The translations under genes were made by a program, and so were the position numbers. From Mucilaginibacter ginsenosidivorax (GTDB lineage Bacteria; Bacteroidota; Bacteroidia; Sphingobacteriales; Sphingobacteriaceae): DNA of 64,000 nucleotides. Below the pieces are notes generated by a model. The model made no database searches, was not told the DNA's origin, and saw only the letters and a list, made by a program, of their open reading frames with translations. Below, one piece after another: positions 20,041-28,891 of the stretch. How positions within the stretch are numbered: position 1 is the stretch's first letter; the number at the start of each line of letters is the position of its first letter. Where the stretch lies: positions 1,116,001 to 1,180,000 of the forward strand of contig NZ_CP042437.1 of the NCBI RefSeq assembly GCF_007971525.1, written 5' to 3'.

Positions 20041-22419
20041 TTATTTCTGGTTTTTGCTTTTAAGTTCAGAAACGGCCAGTGGAAGCATCAGCACATTGCT
20101 AACTTTTTCAACGATCGTTCTTCTATTCAATGTAAACGAAGTGGTTTGTTTAATATCCTCGCTGGAAGCGCCAATCTTTACTTCATATCGTCCTGGGTCC
20201 GCGACCCAGGCTGATTGGTCTGTGTTGAACGACGCAAGGTCTTTTGCATTGATAGTAAAATTGAGTGTCTGCGATTCGCCTGGTTTTAATAATCCGGTTT
20301 TAGCAAACGCCTTCAATTCTTCCGCAGGTTTATCCAGATCTCCTTTGGGTGCTTTCAGGTAAACCTGTACAACTTCTTTTCCGGCAACTTTTCCTGTATT
20401 TTTTACGTCAACACTTATCGCGATCTTGCCGGCGAATGAAGTTGAACTCAATTTGAGGTTGCTATAGGTAAAATTGGTATAAGATAAACCATAGCCAAAT
20501 TCATAGGCAGGTTTCACCTTAAAGGTGTTATAATAGCGATAACCTACATAAATACCTTCTTCATAAACCACTTTTCTTTTTACGGTCGAATCATCTTTTA
20601 CTTCAATACCGGGAAAGTTCTTCACCGATGGAACATCGGCATAAGATACCGGAAACGTTTGCGCCAGCTTACCGGAAGGATTTACTTTACCACTGAGTAA
20701 ATCTGTTATAGCATTTCCCGCTTCAAGACCCGGCTGCCAGGCGAGCAATATGGCGTCAGGGTTGCTTTTCCAACTGGCTGTTTCTATAACCCCGCCGATA
20801 TTGAGGACTACAACAACCTTTTTCCCTTTCGCATGAAATGCCTTGCAAATAGTGTTTATTGAAGCTATTTCCGCACTCGAAAGATTAAAATCGTTATCCA
20901 GATTTCTGTCTTCACCCTCTCCCGAGTTGCGCCCAACTGTAAAAATCGCTATATCATATTTCCCAGCCATTTCTTCAGCCAGCGAGTCTGTTACAGGCAT
21001 CTCAGGCGCACGTTTTTTGCCACCCATTATGTTCGCGATCATATCGCCGCCTTTGGGAGCATTTTCCGCCATATAGGTCTTGTATTTTTCTTTCAGGGGT
21101 TCGTCGGTTACATAACCAGCGTTCTTCAAACCGTCTATCAAGTTTACGGAATAAGCTACGGCAACATAGCCGCTTCCTGAACCGCCTAAATAAGCCTGAT
21201 AGGAGGTGTTGCCAAACAGTGCAACACTTTTTGTTTTTTTGGTAAACGGAAGCGCGCTATCGGTGTTTTTCAATAAGATCATTCCCTCGGTAGCTGCCTC
21301 TCGCGACATTGCAGCATTTGCTACTGTATTAGGCTTATTTGAATACTTGTAATTTTTGAAACGGGGAGTTTTGAGAATAAGGTTGAGGATATCTTCCACA
21401 TTTCTGTCGAGCACCTTCTCATCCAATTTGCCATCTTGAACAGCTTGTATTATGGTGCTAACCTGGTTAGGGCCGGGCATCAGCAGATCGTTGCCTGCTT
21501 TCATCTGTGCAACCGCGTCTTTTCCGGCACCCCAATCGCTCATCACAAGCCCGCGGTAACCCCATTCTTTTCTTAATACTGTAGTTAGCAGATCGTAGTT
21601 TTCGGATGTGTATTTCCCGTTTAGTAAATTGTAGGAGGACATGACGGTCCATGGGTGTGATTCCCTGGATGCGACCCTGAAACCTTCAAGATATATCTCG
21701 CGAAGTGCCCGTTGGCTTGCAATCGTATTTACCGTTTGACGGTCTGTCTCCTGGTTATTTGCGGCAAAATGTTTTATTGATACGCCTACACCCTGCGATT
21801 GAATACCGTTTACCATGGCTGCAGCTATGGTGCCTGACAACAATGGGTCTTCAGAATAGTATTCGAAATTCCTGCCGCATAACGGATTTCGCTGTATGTT
21901 CATACCAGGGGCGAGCAATATATCCACCCCATATTCCAATACGTCATTGCCATACGCTTGCCCGGTCTTAAAAATCAGGTCTTTATCCCAACTTGATGCT
22001 AACAGCGTTCCCACCGGGAACGCCGTGCATTTATACTTCTGCCCTCCAAAGCCCCCTATCATGCGTAAGCCTGCCGGGCCATCGTTTACCACAATACAGG
22101 GTATGCCCAGCCTTGGTATCGCAATCGTGTTTCCGGCAGTACCTGGTACAGGATTAACCGTATTTGCTGCTAAAGTACCCGGCTGTGCAACCATGCCAGC
22201 AAACATTTTATTCTTCCTCATCGCAGGAGGGATATTGAGCCCTCCACCCACAACCAACGAGGCTTTTTCCTCAAGCGTCATAGCGGCAATCACTTCCTTT
22301 ACAGAAGACTTTCCTAACTGTGGCAACTCTGTCAATTGCTGTCCCCGAACTGATAACGAAAATCCGCAGACGCATAAAAGCAAGAGGATATGGGGTGATA
22401 ATTTTTTTGATGGTATCAT
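20041..22419 (-). CDS. GH3 family beta-glucosidase, secreted
   Basis: 792 residues with an N-terminal signal (LLLLCVCGFSLSVRG). Standard three-part GH3 architecture: a TIM-like domain to about residue 360, an alpha/beta sandwich (about 390-610), and a C-terminal fibronectin III-like domain (about 690-770). The catalytic nucleophile is Asp295 in GLVMSDWGAG; the candidate acid/base Glu is in GRNSGEGEDR. The KHFAANNQE substrate loop is intact. GH3 enzymes release terminal beta-glucose or related residues from oligosaccharides, fitting a late step after GH5 cleavage. It overlaps the stop of the upstream GH3 by 4 bp (ATGA), so the two are translationally coupled. The close similarity of the pair suggests tandem duplication. 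Confidence 0.95.
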   Translation of the reverse strand: MIPSKKLSPHILLLLCVCGFSLSVRGQQLTELPQLGKSSVKEVIAAMTLEEKASLVVGGGLNIPPAMRKNKMFAGMVAQPGTLAANTVNPVPGTAGNTIAIPRLGIPCIVVNDGPAGLRMIGGFGGQKYKCTAFPVGTLLASSWDKDLIFKTGQAYGNDVLEYGVDILLAPGMNIQRNPLCGRNFEYYSEDPLLSGTIAAAMVNGIQSQGVGVSIKHFAANNQETDRQTVNTIASQRALREIYLEGFRVASRESHPWTVMSSYNLLNGKYTSENYDLLTTVLRKEWGYRGLVMSDWGAGKDAVAQMKAGNDLLMPGPNQVSTIIQAVQDGKLDEKVLDRNVEDILNLILKTPRFKNYKYSNKPNTVANAAMSREAATEGMILLKNTDSALPFTKKTKSVALFGNTSYQAYLGGSGSGYVAVAYSVNLIDGLKNAGYVTDEPLKEKYKTYMAENAPKGGDMIANIMGGKKRAPEMPVTDSLAEEMAGKYDIAIFTVGRNSGEGEDRNLDNDFNLSSAEIASINTICKAFHAKGKKVVVVLNIGGVIETASWKSNPDAILLAWQPGLEAGNAITDLLSGKVNPSGKLAQTFPVSYADVPSVKNFPGIEVKDDSTVKRKVVYEEGIYVGYRYYNTFKVKPAYEFGYGLSYTNFTYSNLKLSSTSFAGKIAISVDVKNTGKVAGKEVVQVYLKAPKGDLDKPAEELKAFAKTGLLKPGESQTLNFTINAKDLASFNTDQSAWVADPGRYEVKIGASSEDIKQTTSFTLNRRTIVEKVSNVLMLPLAVSELKSKNQK

Positions 22420-24725
22420 TTCGTCAGTTTTTTTAATTCATTGATGCTGACCTGTGGAACAATTGCTTTATGATCCTTTTCAACGATCAGCATTTTAGCT
22501 AATACAAATGGCTTAGTCATTCTGATATCCTCGCTCGAAGCCCCGATCTTTACGGTATACTTTCCGGCATCAGCTATCCAGCTTGACTTTTCAGTATTAA
22601 AAGAAGCAAGATTTTTAGGATCAATTGTAAAAGTGAGTGTTTGTGATGCACCAGGCTGAAGTAACCTTGTTTTGCCAAATCCCTTCAATTCCTCTGAAGG
22701 TTTGTCCAATGTTTTATTCGGGGCGCTTAAATAAAGTTGCACAACCTCTTTACCTGCAACTTTTCCGGAATTGATGACAGTAACTGTTGCAGTTAGTTTT
22801 TTGCTGAAGGTAGCCGCACTCAATTTTAGATTACTGTAGGCAAATCTGGTATAGCTTAGGCCATAGCCAAACGGATACGAGGTCTTTACGCTGAACGTAT
22901 TAAAATACCGGTAGCCTACATATATTCCTTCGTCGTATATACTTTCAGCCGGGCGGTTAGCGGGTGTACCCGGAAAACTTTTTGCAGATGGCTCATCTTC
23001 ATATTTAACCGGGAACGTTGTTGCCAGCTTACCTGATGGATCAACCCCTCCGCTCAAAACATCGGCAATAGCGTTTCCTGCTTCCAGTCCGGGTTGCCAG
23101 GCTAATAAAATGGCATCAACATTTTTGTTCCAGCTTTCCATTTCTATAGCGCCGCCAATATTCAATACAACTATTAGTTTTTTCCCTTTGGCGTGGAAAG
23201 CATCAGCCACAGCTTTTAGTTGTGTTTTCTCGGCTTCTGAAAGATAAAAATCTTCCACTTTTCGGTCAGCACCTTCACCGGCGTTCCGCCTTATGGTAAA
23301 AATACCGATATCATCCTGGTCTGCTGCTGAGCTGATATCTGTCGCTCTTAATTCAGGCTCCGGCACCAAATGCGGACTACCTAATACCATGTTTTTTTCG
23401 GGGTGCGTTTTCAGGTCAGCTTTGATCTGGGTAACGTAAATTGTTTTCAAAGCCGTATCGGGCACATAGCCGATTTGGGAAAGGCCTTTTTCAAGAGCAA
23501 CAGTGTAAGCTACCACAACGGCTCCGCTTCCTGTTCCACCAATCACCGGTTTGTAAGATCCGATACCAAATAATGCCACTTTTTGGCTTTTGTTTAGCGG
23601 AAGAGCGGAATTGTCATTTTTTAATAGTACCATGCCGTCCGCTGCCGCACTCCTGGATAAGGTTGCGTGTGACTTAAGATTGGGTGTGTTAGCATATTGA
23701 TATTTTCTGAACGAAGGAGTTTTAAGGATGTACAATAATACCCGCTCCACATTTTGATCGAGCACTTTGACCTCTAAAGTTCCATTTTTTACGGCGTCAA
23801 TTATTGCTTGTTGCTGCCTCGGAGTACCCGGTTCAAGTAAATCATTTCCGGCTTTCATTTGAGCAACAGGATCTTTACCACCGAACCAGTCCGTCATTAC
23901 CATACCTTTAAATCCCCATTCTTCACGCAGTATCTTTGTCAGTAAGTCATAGCTTTCGGAAGTATACGTTCCATTGATCTTATTATAGGAACTCATTACC
24001 GTCATAGGCTGCGACCGCTTAACAGCGATCTCAAAACTGCGCAAGTATAATTCCCTAAGCGCCCGCTCACTGATGATTGCATTTACCGCATTACGGTTGC
24101 TCTCCTGGTTGTTAGCTGCGAAATGCTTTATAGAGGTGCCTACCCCATTTGATTGGATGCCATTTACCATAGCCGCAGCCATATATCCGGAAACATAGGG
24201 GTCCTCCGAAAAATACTCGAAGTTGCGGCCATTCAATGGGTTGCGCTGAATGTTCATACCTGGTGCCAGGATCACATCTACGCCATACTCTTTAATTTCA
24301 TTACCAAATCCTACGCCAACCTTTTTAACCAAAGCCGTGTCCCATGAAGAAGCCAGTAAGGTGCCAACCGGCCATGCCGTAGCATAATAAGATTTCGTAC
24401 TATCACCTTTGCGAAAAGGATCGATACGTACCCCGGCGGGCCCGTCAGAAAGAACCGTACCCGGAATGCCGAAACGATTAATGCTCATGGTATTTCCGGC
24501 AGCGCCCGGCACACGTCCGTCTGCTTCTCCAATGACAGCGCCATGGCCCTGGAAGCGCATGCCGGTTCCGGCGACTACAGACGCTTTTTCCTCAAGTGTC
24601 ATTAACTTAATGATCTCACTAACCGGGGCATGACCCAGTTGGGGTAACTTTTCCTGTGAAAATGCGGTATGGCCAACCAACAAAAAGGCAACGGCAATAA
24701 CTTGACGAAACTGGACAGTCTTCAT
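22416..24725 (-). CDS. GH3 family beta-glucosidase, secreted, second copy
   Basis: 769 residues with a signal peptide (VIAVAFLLVGHTAFSQ). Same layout as its neighbour: TIM-like domain, alpha/beta sandwich and C-terminal fibronectin III-like domain. Nucleophile Asp279 lies in GMVMTDWFGG; the candidate acid/base Glu is in RRNAGEGADR; KHFAANNQE is conserved. The paralogue differs around the active-site rim (GMRFQGHGAVIGEADGR here against GGGLNIPP in the other), so the two may differ in linkage or sugar preference. It lies 36 bp downstream of the small secreted protein gene and overlaps the next GH3 by 4 bp, so GH2, the small protein and both GH3 genes appear to form one leftward operon. Confidence 0.95.
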   Translation of the reverse strand: MKTVQFRQVIAVAFLLVGHTAFSQEKLPQLGHAPVSEIIKLMTLEEKASVVAGTGMRFQGHGAVIGEADGRVPGAAGNTMSINRFGIPGTVLSDGPAGVRIDPFRKGDSTKSYYATAWPVGTLLASSWDTALVKKVGVGFGNEIKEYGVDVILAPGMNIQRNPLNGRNFEYFSEDPYVSGYMAAAMVNGIQSNGVGTSIKHFAANNQESNRNAVNAIISERALRELYLRSFEIAVKRSQPMTVMSSYNKINGTYTSESYDLLTKILREEWGFKGMVMTDWFGGKDPVAQMKAGNDLLEPGTPRQQQAIIDAVKNGTLEVKVLDQNVERVLLYILKTPSFRKYQYANTPNLKSHATLSRSAAADGMVLLKNDNSALPLNKSQKVALFGIGSYKPVIGGTGSGAVVVAYTVALEKGLSQIGYVPDTALKTIYVTQIKADLKTHPEKNMVLGSPHLVPEPELRATDISSAADQDDIGIFTIRRNAGEGADRKVEDFYLSEAEKTQLKAVADAFHAKGKKLIVVLNIGGAIEMESWNKNVDAILLAWQPGLEAGNAIADVLSGGVDPSGKLATTFPVKYEDEPSAKSFPGTPANRPAESIYDEGIYVGYRYFNTFSVKTSYPFGYGLSYTRFAYSNLKLSAATFSKKLTATVTVINSGKVAGKEVVQLYLSAPNKTLDKPSEELKGFGKTRLLQPGASQTLTFTIDPKNLASFNTEKSSWIADAGKYTVKIGASSEDIRMTKPFVLAKMLIVEKDHKAIVPQVSINELKKLTK

Positions 24726-24760
24726 GGTAACTACTTAGGAATATGGTTAAATTATTCAGG

Positions 24761-25138
24761 TTATTTATTTTCCTTTACACGTACTCCTTTAGCATCAAAC
24801 ATGCCCATCAGGCTGCCTTTTACATGGTCGTCATCTACCGGATCAAGCGAAAGTGTAACATCATAACTTTGGACCGTAAATGCTAAGGTTGCGGTTTTAT
24901 CTTTCTCTTCTATAGAAGTAATTTTAGTTATTTCCTTACCTGCTGAATCCTGTACAGCTCCGGTTAACTTACCATCCTTCCTTTCGAGAATGAAAGTCAT
25001 TTTAGAATCGCCGTTAGGGGTGCCCATCACAAGGACATTCCACTTGCCCGGATAATAATCCGGTTTAGTTTGAGCGTTAACATTTACGGAGATAAATAGT
25101 CCGATGATTACTGTAAAAACGAAGCTTAATTTTTTCAT
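24761..25138 (-). CDS. Small secreted beta-barrel-like protein of unknown function
   Basis: 125 residues. A signal peptide (MKKLSFVFTVIIGLFISVNV NAQ) precedes a roughly 100-residue domain of alternating strands: GKWNVLVMGTPNGDSKMTF, LERKDGKLTGAVQDSAG, ATLAFTVQSYDVTLSLD and DDDHVKGSLMGMFDAKGVR. The pattern of a G-x-W opening and repeated beta hairpins resembles small lipocalin-like periplasmic proteins often found beside glycosidase genes in Bacteroidota. It has no lipobox and no catalytic motif. It sits 19 bp after GH2 and 35 bp before the first GH3, so it is part of that operon. A role in binding sugar or supporting the enzymes is only a guess from position. Confidence 0.7.
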   Translation of the reverse strand: MKKLSFVFTVIIGLFISVNVNAQTKPDYYPGKWNVLVMGTPNGDSKMTFILERKDGKLTGAVQDSAGKEITKITSIEEKDKTATLAFTVQSYDVTLSLDPVDDDHVKGSLMGMFDAKGVRVKENK

Positions 25139-25157
25139 GATCTTTTATTTTTTATGT

Positions 25158-27662
25158 TTAATTGATTTTTATTTGAATAGTATTTTCTTTTAGTCCTGGA
25201 GCCGAGGCTGTTAAAGTCGCAAGGCCTCGTTTCGATGATGACTTAAGGATCACCTGCGCTCTGCCCTGGTAAGCCTTTTTATGCGGCTGCTGAAAACTGG
25301 ACATATCCGATGGGTTACCATTCCCAACAGCAGCAATCGTCGCATTGCCTGAAAGTTTAAAATTGATTTCTGTGTCATCAACTGAAGGAACAACATTGCC
25401 TTTGCTGTCAACAATCTGGACACTTATAAATGAAAGGTCGTTATGATTTGACTTTATTATTTTACGATCAGCAATAAGCCGGATCGCAGTAGGTTTGCCA
25501 GTGGTCGATAATACGCTTGAACCGGCTTCCTTTCCGTTGTCATAACTTTTAGCTACCAATGTTCCGGGCTGGTACTCGACCTGGAACGTCGCTGTAATCG
25601 ATCCTTCAGGAACAGTCTGCTCGGCTATCACTTTTCCGTTGAGTTCCAGCTTCACATTTTTGCTACGCGTATATACGTCAACCTGCATTTTCTTGCCCTC
25701 CTGGCCGGGCCAGGTCCATGATTTGATTTCGTCCGGCATTCCCCAGGTAGCGATCACTTCCTTCTGTCCCTCAGGAATCGGACGGCGCACCAGGACTTCT
25801 ATCGGGCTGTTGCGCCATACTACATTCTTATAATAGGATTCCGCTTTGCGGTCGCCAATCAGGTCAAGATCGCCGCAGTAGGCGTTAAATACCGGCCAAT
25901 TGTTGCGGTAGAACAAGCCCATACCCATCAGACCCTTTGATAGCTTTTGAGATTCAGGAACCAATATCGATTTACCTATTCCGGCCTCACCTATATAATC
26001 CATAGCCGTCCAGCAAAACCCGCCCAAGAACCAGGGATATTTTTCAGTCGCATCCCAGTTTTCCAATGCTGCATTTGGAAGATATTCTGTTGACATATAC
26101 AACTTATTGGGGTGTTTGGCCCGTTCGGTCTCGAACCTGTGGAGGGTCACGCTGTCCCTTTGAAAATAAACAGATTGGTCAAGGAAGTAATTGTAGCCAT
26201 CAACATCGAGATTGGCTACGTGCGCCTCATAATCCTTCCACGGTTTTTTGGTGTAGGGTGGTAGGAAAACGATGGCATCAGTAACTGGCCTTGTTGGATC
26301 AAGTCTTCTGACTTCATTTGAAAGTCGCATTGCATTTTGAATGCCCGATGAGTCAGGGGCTTCGTAAATTTCATTACCTATGCTCCACATGATCACTGAT
26401 GGGTGGTTCCTGTCCTTCAAAACCATTGAGGTTAAATCTCTTTGCCACCAATCTTTAAAATAAAGATGATAGTCCTGAGGGTTTTTAGGCAGTTCCCACA
26501 TATCAAATGCCTCGTCGAGAACCAGCATTCCCAGGCGATCACAGGCATTGAGCAAACCCGGCGAAGGGGGATTGTGGCTCATGCGCAATGCATTATAACC
26601 CGCCTTTTTGATCAGTTCCACTTTTCGTTCTTCAGCCCGGTCAAAACTCGCTGCCCCCAAAGGGCCGAGATCATGATGAATGCATCCGCCTTTCAATTTT
26701 ATCACTTGTCCGTTAAGCAGGAGGCCCTTTTGCCCATCAAATTGCAGGCTGCGAATGCCAAAGGGCGTGATTGTCTGATCGATGGTTTGGCTGCCATCAA
26801 TCAGCGTAACCCTGGCCTTATATAGTATTGGGTGATCTAAATCCCATAAACCCGGATTAGTTACGGATAACTTTTGAGTTAAGTCAGCGCTGCTATCAGC
26901 AGGGACAGTCAGCGGCATTTTTCGTGAAGCCACAACCTGGCCTGAAGGATTAAGCAGATCGAGTTTTACAATTACTGTCTTTTGGTTTAATGACTTGTTT
27001 TCTATCGAAGTTTGAACTTTTACTGTTGCCTTATCCTTTGAGACTTCGGGTGTCGTGATATAATTCCCCCAAAGTTTCGTATGGATTGGATTGACAGCCA
27101 ACAACCAGACGTGGCGATAAATACCGGAGCCTGAATACCAGCGGCTGTTCTTACCTAAATTCTTAGCCCGTACGGCAATTACATTTGATTTGCCATTGGT
27201 TGTTAAATAATTAGTGAGATCATAAGAAAATGACGTATAGCCGTAAGGATGATTGCCTAAATGGTGCCCGTTGATCCAGACGTCAGCATCCATGTAGACG
27301 CCGTCAAACAGGATGTATGTTTTTTTTCCTTTGTAATTATTGTTTAAAGTAAAAGTTTTACGATACCAGCCGGTCCCACCTTCGGTAAATCCTGTCGCGG
27401 CTTTGCCCACAGATGTTTTGGTAAAAGGTCCCTGAACTTCACCTTCTTTTTGATTTGGGAGATCTTCAATACTCCAGTCGTGCGGCAAGTTTAAAATACG
27501 CCAACCCGAATCGTTAAACGCCGGATTTTGTGCACCATTTAAGGTGTCTTTTCTGAAACGCCAATTGTTGTCAAATGATATCTCACTACTGTCCTGAGCG
27601 TGGGTAATTCCAACTGACAAAAGCAAGACAAGTAAGATAAAAAAGAATTGGATGCTTTTCAT
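25158..27662 (-). CDS. GH2 family beta-galactosidase-like enzyme, secreted
   Basis: 834 residues with a signal peptide (ILLVLLLSVGITHAQ). Domains in order: GH2 sugar-binding jelly roll (about 25-210, containing GVYMDADVWINGHHLGNHPYG), an Ig-like domain (about 215-315), a TIM barrel (about 320-600), then DUF4982-like and Big-type Ig domains to the end. Acid/base Glu431 lies in MWSIGNEIYE and nucleophile Glu526 in MSTEYLPN. GH2 members remove beta-galactose, beta-mannose or glucuronate; the FCWTAMDYIGE segment is typical of the galactosidase-like Bacteroidota group. It is first in the operon with the small secreted protein and two GH3 genes. The promoter region is shared with the divergent Nudix regulator and contains two palindromes. 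Confidence 0.93.
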   Translation of the reverse strand: MKSIQFFFILLVLLLSVGITHAQDSSEISFDNNWRFRKDTLNGAQNPAFNDSGWRILNLPHDWSIEDLPNQKEGEVQGPFTKTSVGKAATGFTEGGTGWYRKTFTLNNNYKGKKTYILFDGVYMDADVWINGHHLGNHPYGYTSFSYDLTNYLTTNGKSNVIAVRAKNLGKNSRWYSGSGIYRHVWLLAVNPIHTKLWGNYITTPEVSKDKATVKVQTSIENKSLNQKTVIVKLDLLNPSGQVVASRKMPLTVPADSSADLTQKLSVTNPGLWDLDHPILYKARVTLIDGSQTIDQTITPFGIRSLQFDGQKGLLLNGQVIKLKGGCIHHDLGPLGAASFDRAEERKVELIKKAGYNALRMSHNPPSPGLLNACDRLGMLVLDEAFDMWELPKNPQDYHLYFKDWWQRDLTSMVLKDRNHPSVIMWSIGNEIYEAPDSSGIQNAMRLSNEVRRLDPTRPVTDAIVFLPPYTKKPWKDYEAHVANLDVDGYNYFLDQSVYFQRDSVTLHRFETERAKHPNKLYMSTEYLPNAALENWDATEKYPWFLGGFCWTAMDYIGEAGIGKSILVPESQKLSKGLMGMGLFYRNNWPVFNAYCGDLDLIGDRKAESYYKNVVWRNSPIEVLVRRPIPEGQKEVIATWGMPDEIKSWTWPGQEGKKMQVDVYTRSKNVKLELNGKVIAEQTVPEGSITATFQVEYQPGTLVAKSYDNGKEAGSSVLSTTGKPTAIRLIADRKIIKSNHNDLSFISVQIVDSKGNVVPSVDDTEINFKLSGNATIAAVGNGNPSDMSSFQQPHKKAYQGRAQVILKSSSKRGLATLTASAPGLKENTIQIKIN

Positions 27663-27669
27663 AATTTTA

Positions 27670-27690
27670 ATTCCGTATTAAAAACGGAAT
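27670..27690. promoter_or_regulatory. Operator palindrome 1 between GH2 and Nudix regulator
   Basis: Inverted repeat ATTCCGT-N7-ACGGAAT, 7 bp before the GH2 start codon. It shares the core TTCCGT-N7-ACGGAA with palindrome 2; the two centres are 55 bp apart. Confidence 0.75.
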
Positions 27691-27720
27691 AAAGATATGG
27701 TGGCGCTTTCACATATCCAA

Positions 27721-27749
27721 ATTAATTCCGTATTTTTAACGGAATTAAT
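27721..27749. promoter_or_regulatory. Operator palindrome 2, perfect 11-bp arms
   Basis: Arms ATTAATTCCGT and ACGGAATTAAT are perfectly complementary around a 7-bp AT centre. The site ends 8 bp before the -7 box of the Nudix gene, so it covers its -33 region, and it also lies where the divergent GH2 promoter should be. Autoregulation plus GH2-operon control is the natural reading. Confidence 0.8.
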
Positions 27750-27757
27750 AATTTTTG

Positions 27758-27765
27758 TATCTTTG
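27758..27765 (+). promoter_or_regulatory. -7 box of the Nudix regulator gene
   Basis: TATCTTTG, a perfect match to the Bacteroidota TAnnTTTG element, 17 bp before the start codon. Confidence 0.65.
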
Positions 27766-27782
27766 GAAAGCAAATTTGAATC

Positions 27783-28559
27783 ATGATTATACCGCCAGGC
27801 TTCGCCAGTTTCTCCGAATATTCCGACCAATTCCTCAGGAACGTAGCTGTAGACAATGTAATTTTTGGGTATCACGAAAAAGAATTGAAAGTATTGCTGC
27901 AACAACCTTACACCTTAGAAAAATGGACAGTGACAGGTGGATACATCAAAAAAACAGAGTCCATCGAAGATGCCGCCAGCAGAATTGCTTTTGACCGCAC
28001 TGGTATCAAAGGTCTTTACCTGAAGCAATTCGGCTCATTCGGGAACCCTCAGCGTGTAATCGATGATGGCTTTACACCCCAACGTATAGGGAAAATAACA
28101 GGTTTTGAGCTCCCGGCGGATTCATGGATCTTTGACTATTTTGTTTCCGTAGCGTTCTACACGCTTACCGAGTTTTCGAAAGTAGAATCCACGAAAGGCG
28201 AACTGGAGGCAGATTCCAGATGGTGGCCTGTTAATGAACTGCCGCCCATGATGTTTGATCACGCGCATATCATCAATGAAGCATTATCTGCTTTGCGCTT
28301 GCACATCGCCCACTTTCCAATCGGCTACGAGTTATTACCGGAGAAATTCACCTTACCCGAGATCCACAGCCTTTATGAAACCATATTGGGTAAATCACTT
28401 GATGACCGTAACTTCACCAAAAAACTGTTGCTGACTAAAATCATTACCAAATTAGACGAAACCCGCAAAATAGGAAGGCATCGGTCGCCTTTCCTTTACA
28501 AGTTTGATAAGGAACATTATCAGGAAGGACTAAAAAGCGGGGTGGCGTTGGTGTTTTAA
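27783..28559 (+). CDS. Nudix-related transcriptional regulator (NrtR/AraR type)
   Basis: 258 residues. The N-terminal half is a Nudix fold, but the Nudix box is broken: in GYIKKTESIEDAASRIAFDR the Arg-Glu pair is Arg-Ile and the Glu-Glu pair is Asp-Arg, so metal-dependent hydrolysis is unlikely. The C-terminal part (about 170-240) is the winged HTH typical of NrtR-like regulators, ending in GRHRSPFLYKFDKEHY. Members of this group use the dead Nudix domain to sense a sugar or nucleotide ligand; the Bacteroides AraR that senses arabinose is one. The gene diverges from the GH2 operon, with two near-identical palindromes between them. I infer that it represses its own gene and the GH2-GH3 operon until a sugar from the PUL glycan appears; the ligand is unknown. 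Confidence 0.88.
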   Translation: MIIPPGFASFSEYSDQFLRNVAVDNVIFGYHEKELKVLLQQPYTLEKWTVTGGYIKKTESIEDAASRIAFDRTGIKGLYLKQFGSFGNPQRVIDDGFTPQRIGKITGFELPADSWIFDYFVSVAFYTLTEFSKVESTKGELEADSRWWPVNELPPMMFDHAHIINEALSALRLHIAHFPIGYELLPEKFTLPEIHSLYETILGKSLDDRNFTKKLLLTKIITKLDETRKIGRHRSPFLYKFDKEHYQEGLKSGVALVF

Positions 28560-28567
28560 AGCTAATA

Positions 28568-28891
28568 TCAGGTAATTTCCGGCAACTCAAGATTCATCTC
28601 CAGCAGTGCATAACTTAAGGTTTTGCCGTGGGTATCCATCACTAAGGAAGTAGTAACCCCACCTGCCAAAGCCTGCAGGCATACAAACTGCAGGGCTGAA
28701 ATATTGGGCAGCTCATACCGAACAATTTCTCCATGTATGATCTCTTTGAAATGTTCTTTTACTTTATCGACAGTTATCAAATTGCGCAGCAGTTCATAAT
28801 CCTTTTCTTCATAAGGTATCAGCGATAAAATCAAGGTATTGCCTTTATCACCTGCTCGGCTGTGAGCTATCTCATAAAGTTTAATGCCCAT
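28568..28891 (-). CDS. AtuA-related small protein (AtuA C-terminal-like domain)
   Basis: 107 residues matching the small domain that follows AtuA-type proteins, either fused or as a separate gene. Visible signature: LYEIAHSRAGDKGNT at the start, then a ferredoxin-like arrangement ending ALAGGVTTSLVMDTHGKTL. It overlaps the upstream AtuA gene by 11 bp, so the two are translationally coupled and probably form a complex. It is the last gene of the five-gene operon and converges with the Nudix gene, leaving only 8 bp between the stop codons. The chemistry of the family is not established. Confidence 0.85.
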   Translation of the reverse strand: MGIKLYEIAHSRAGDKGNTLILSLIPYEEKDYELLRNLITVDKVKEHFKEIIHGEIVRYELPNISALQFVCLQALAGGVTTSLVMDTHGKTLSYALLEMNLELPEIT

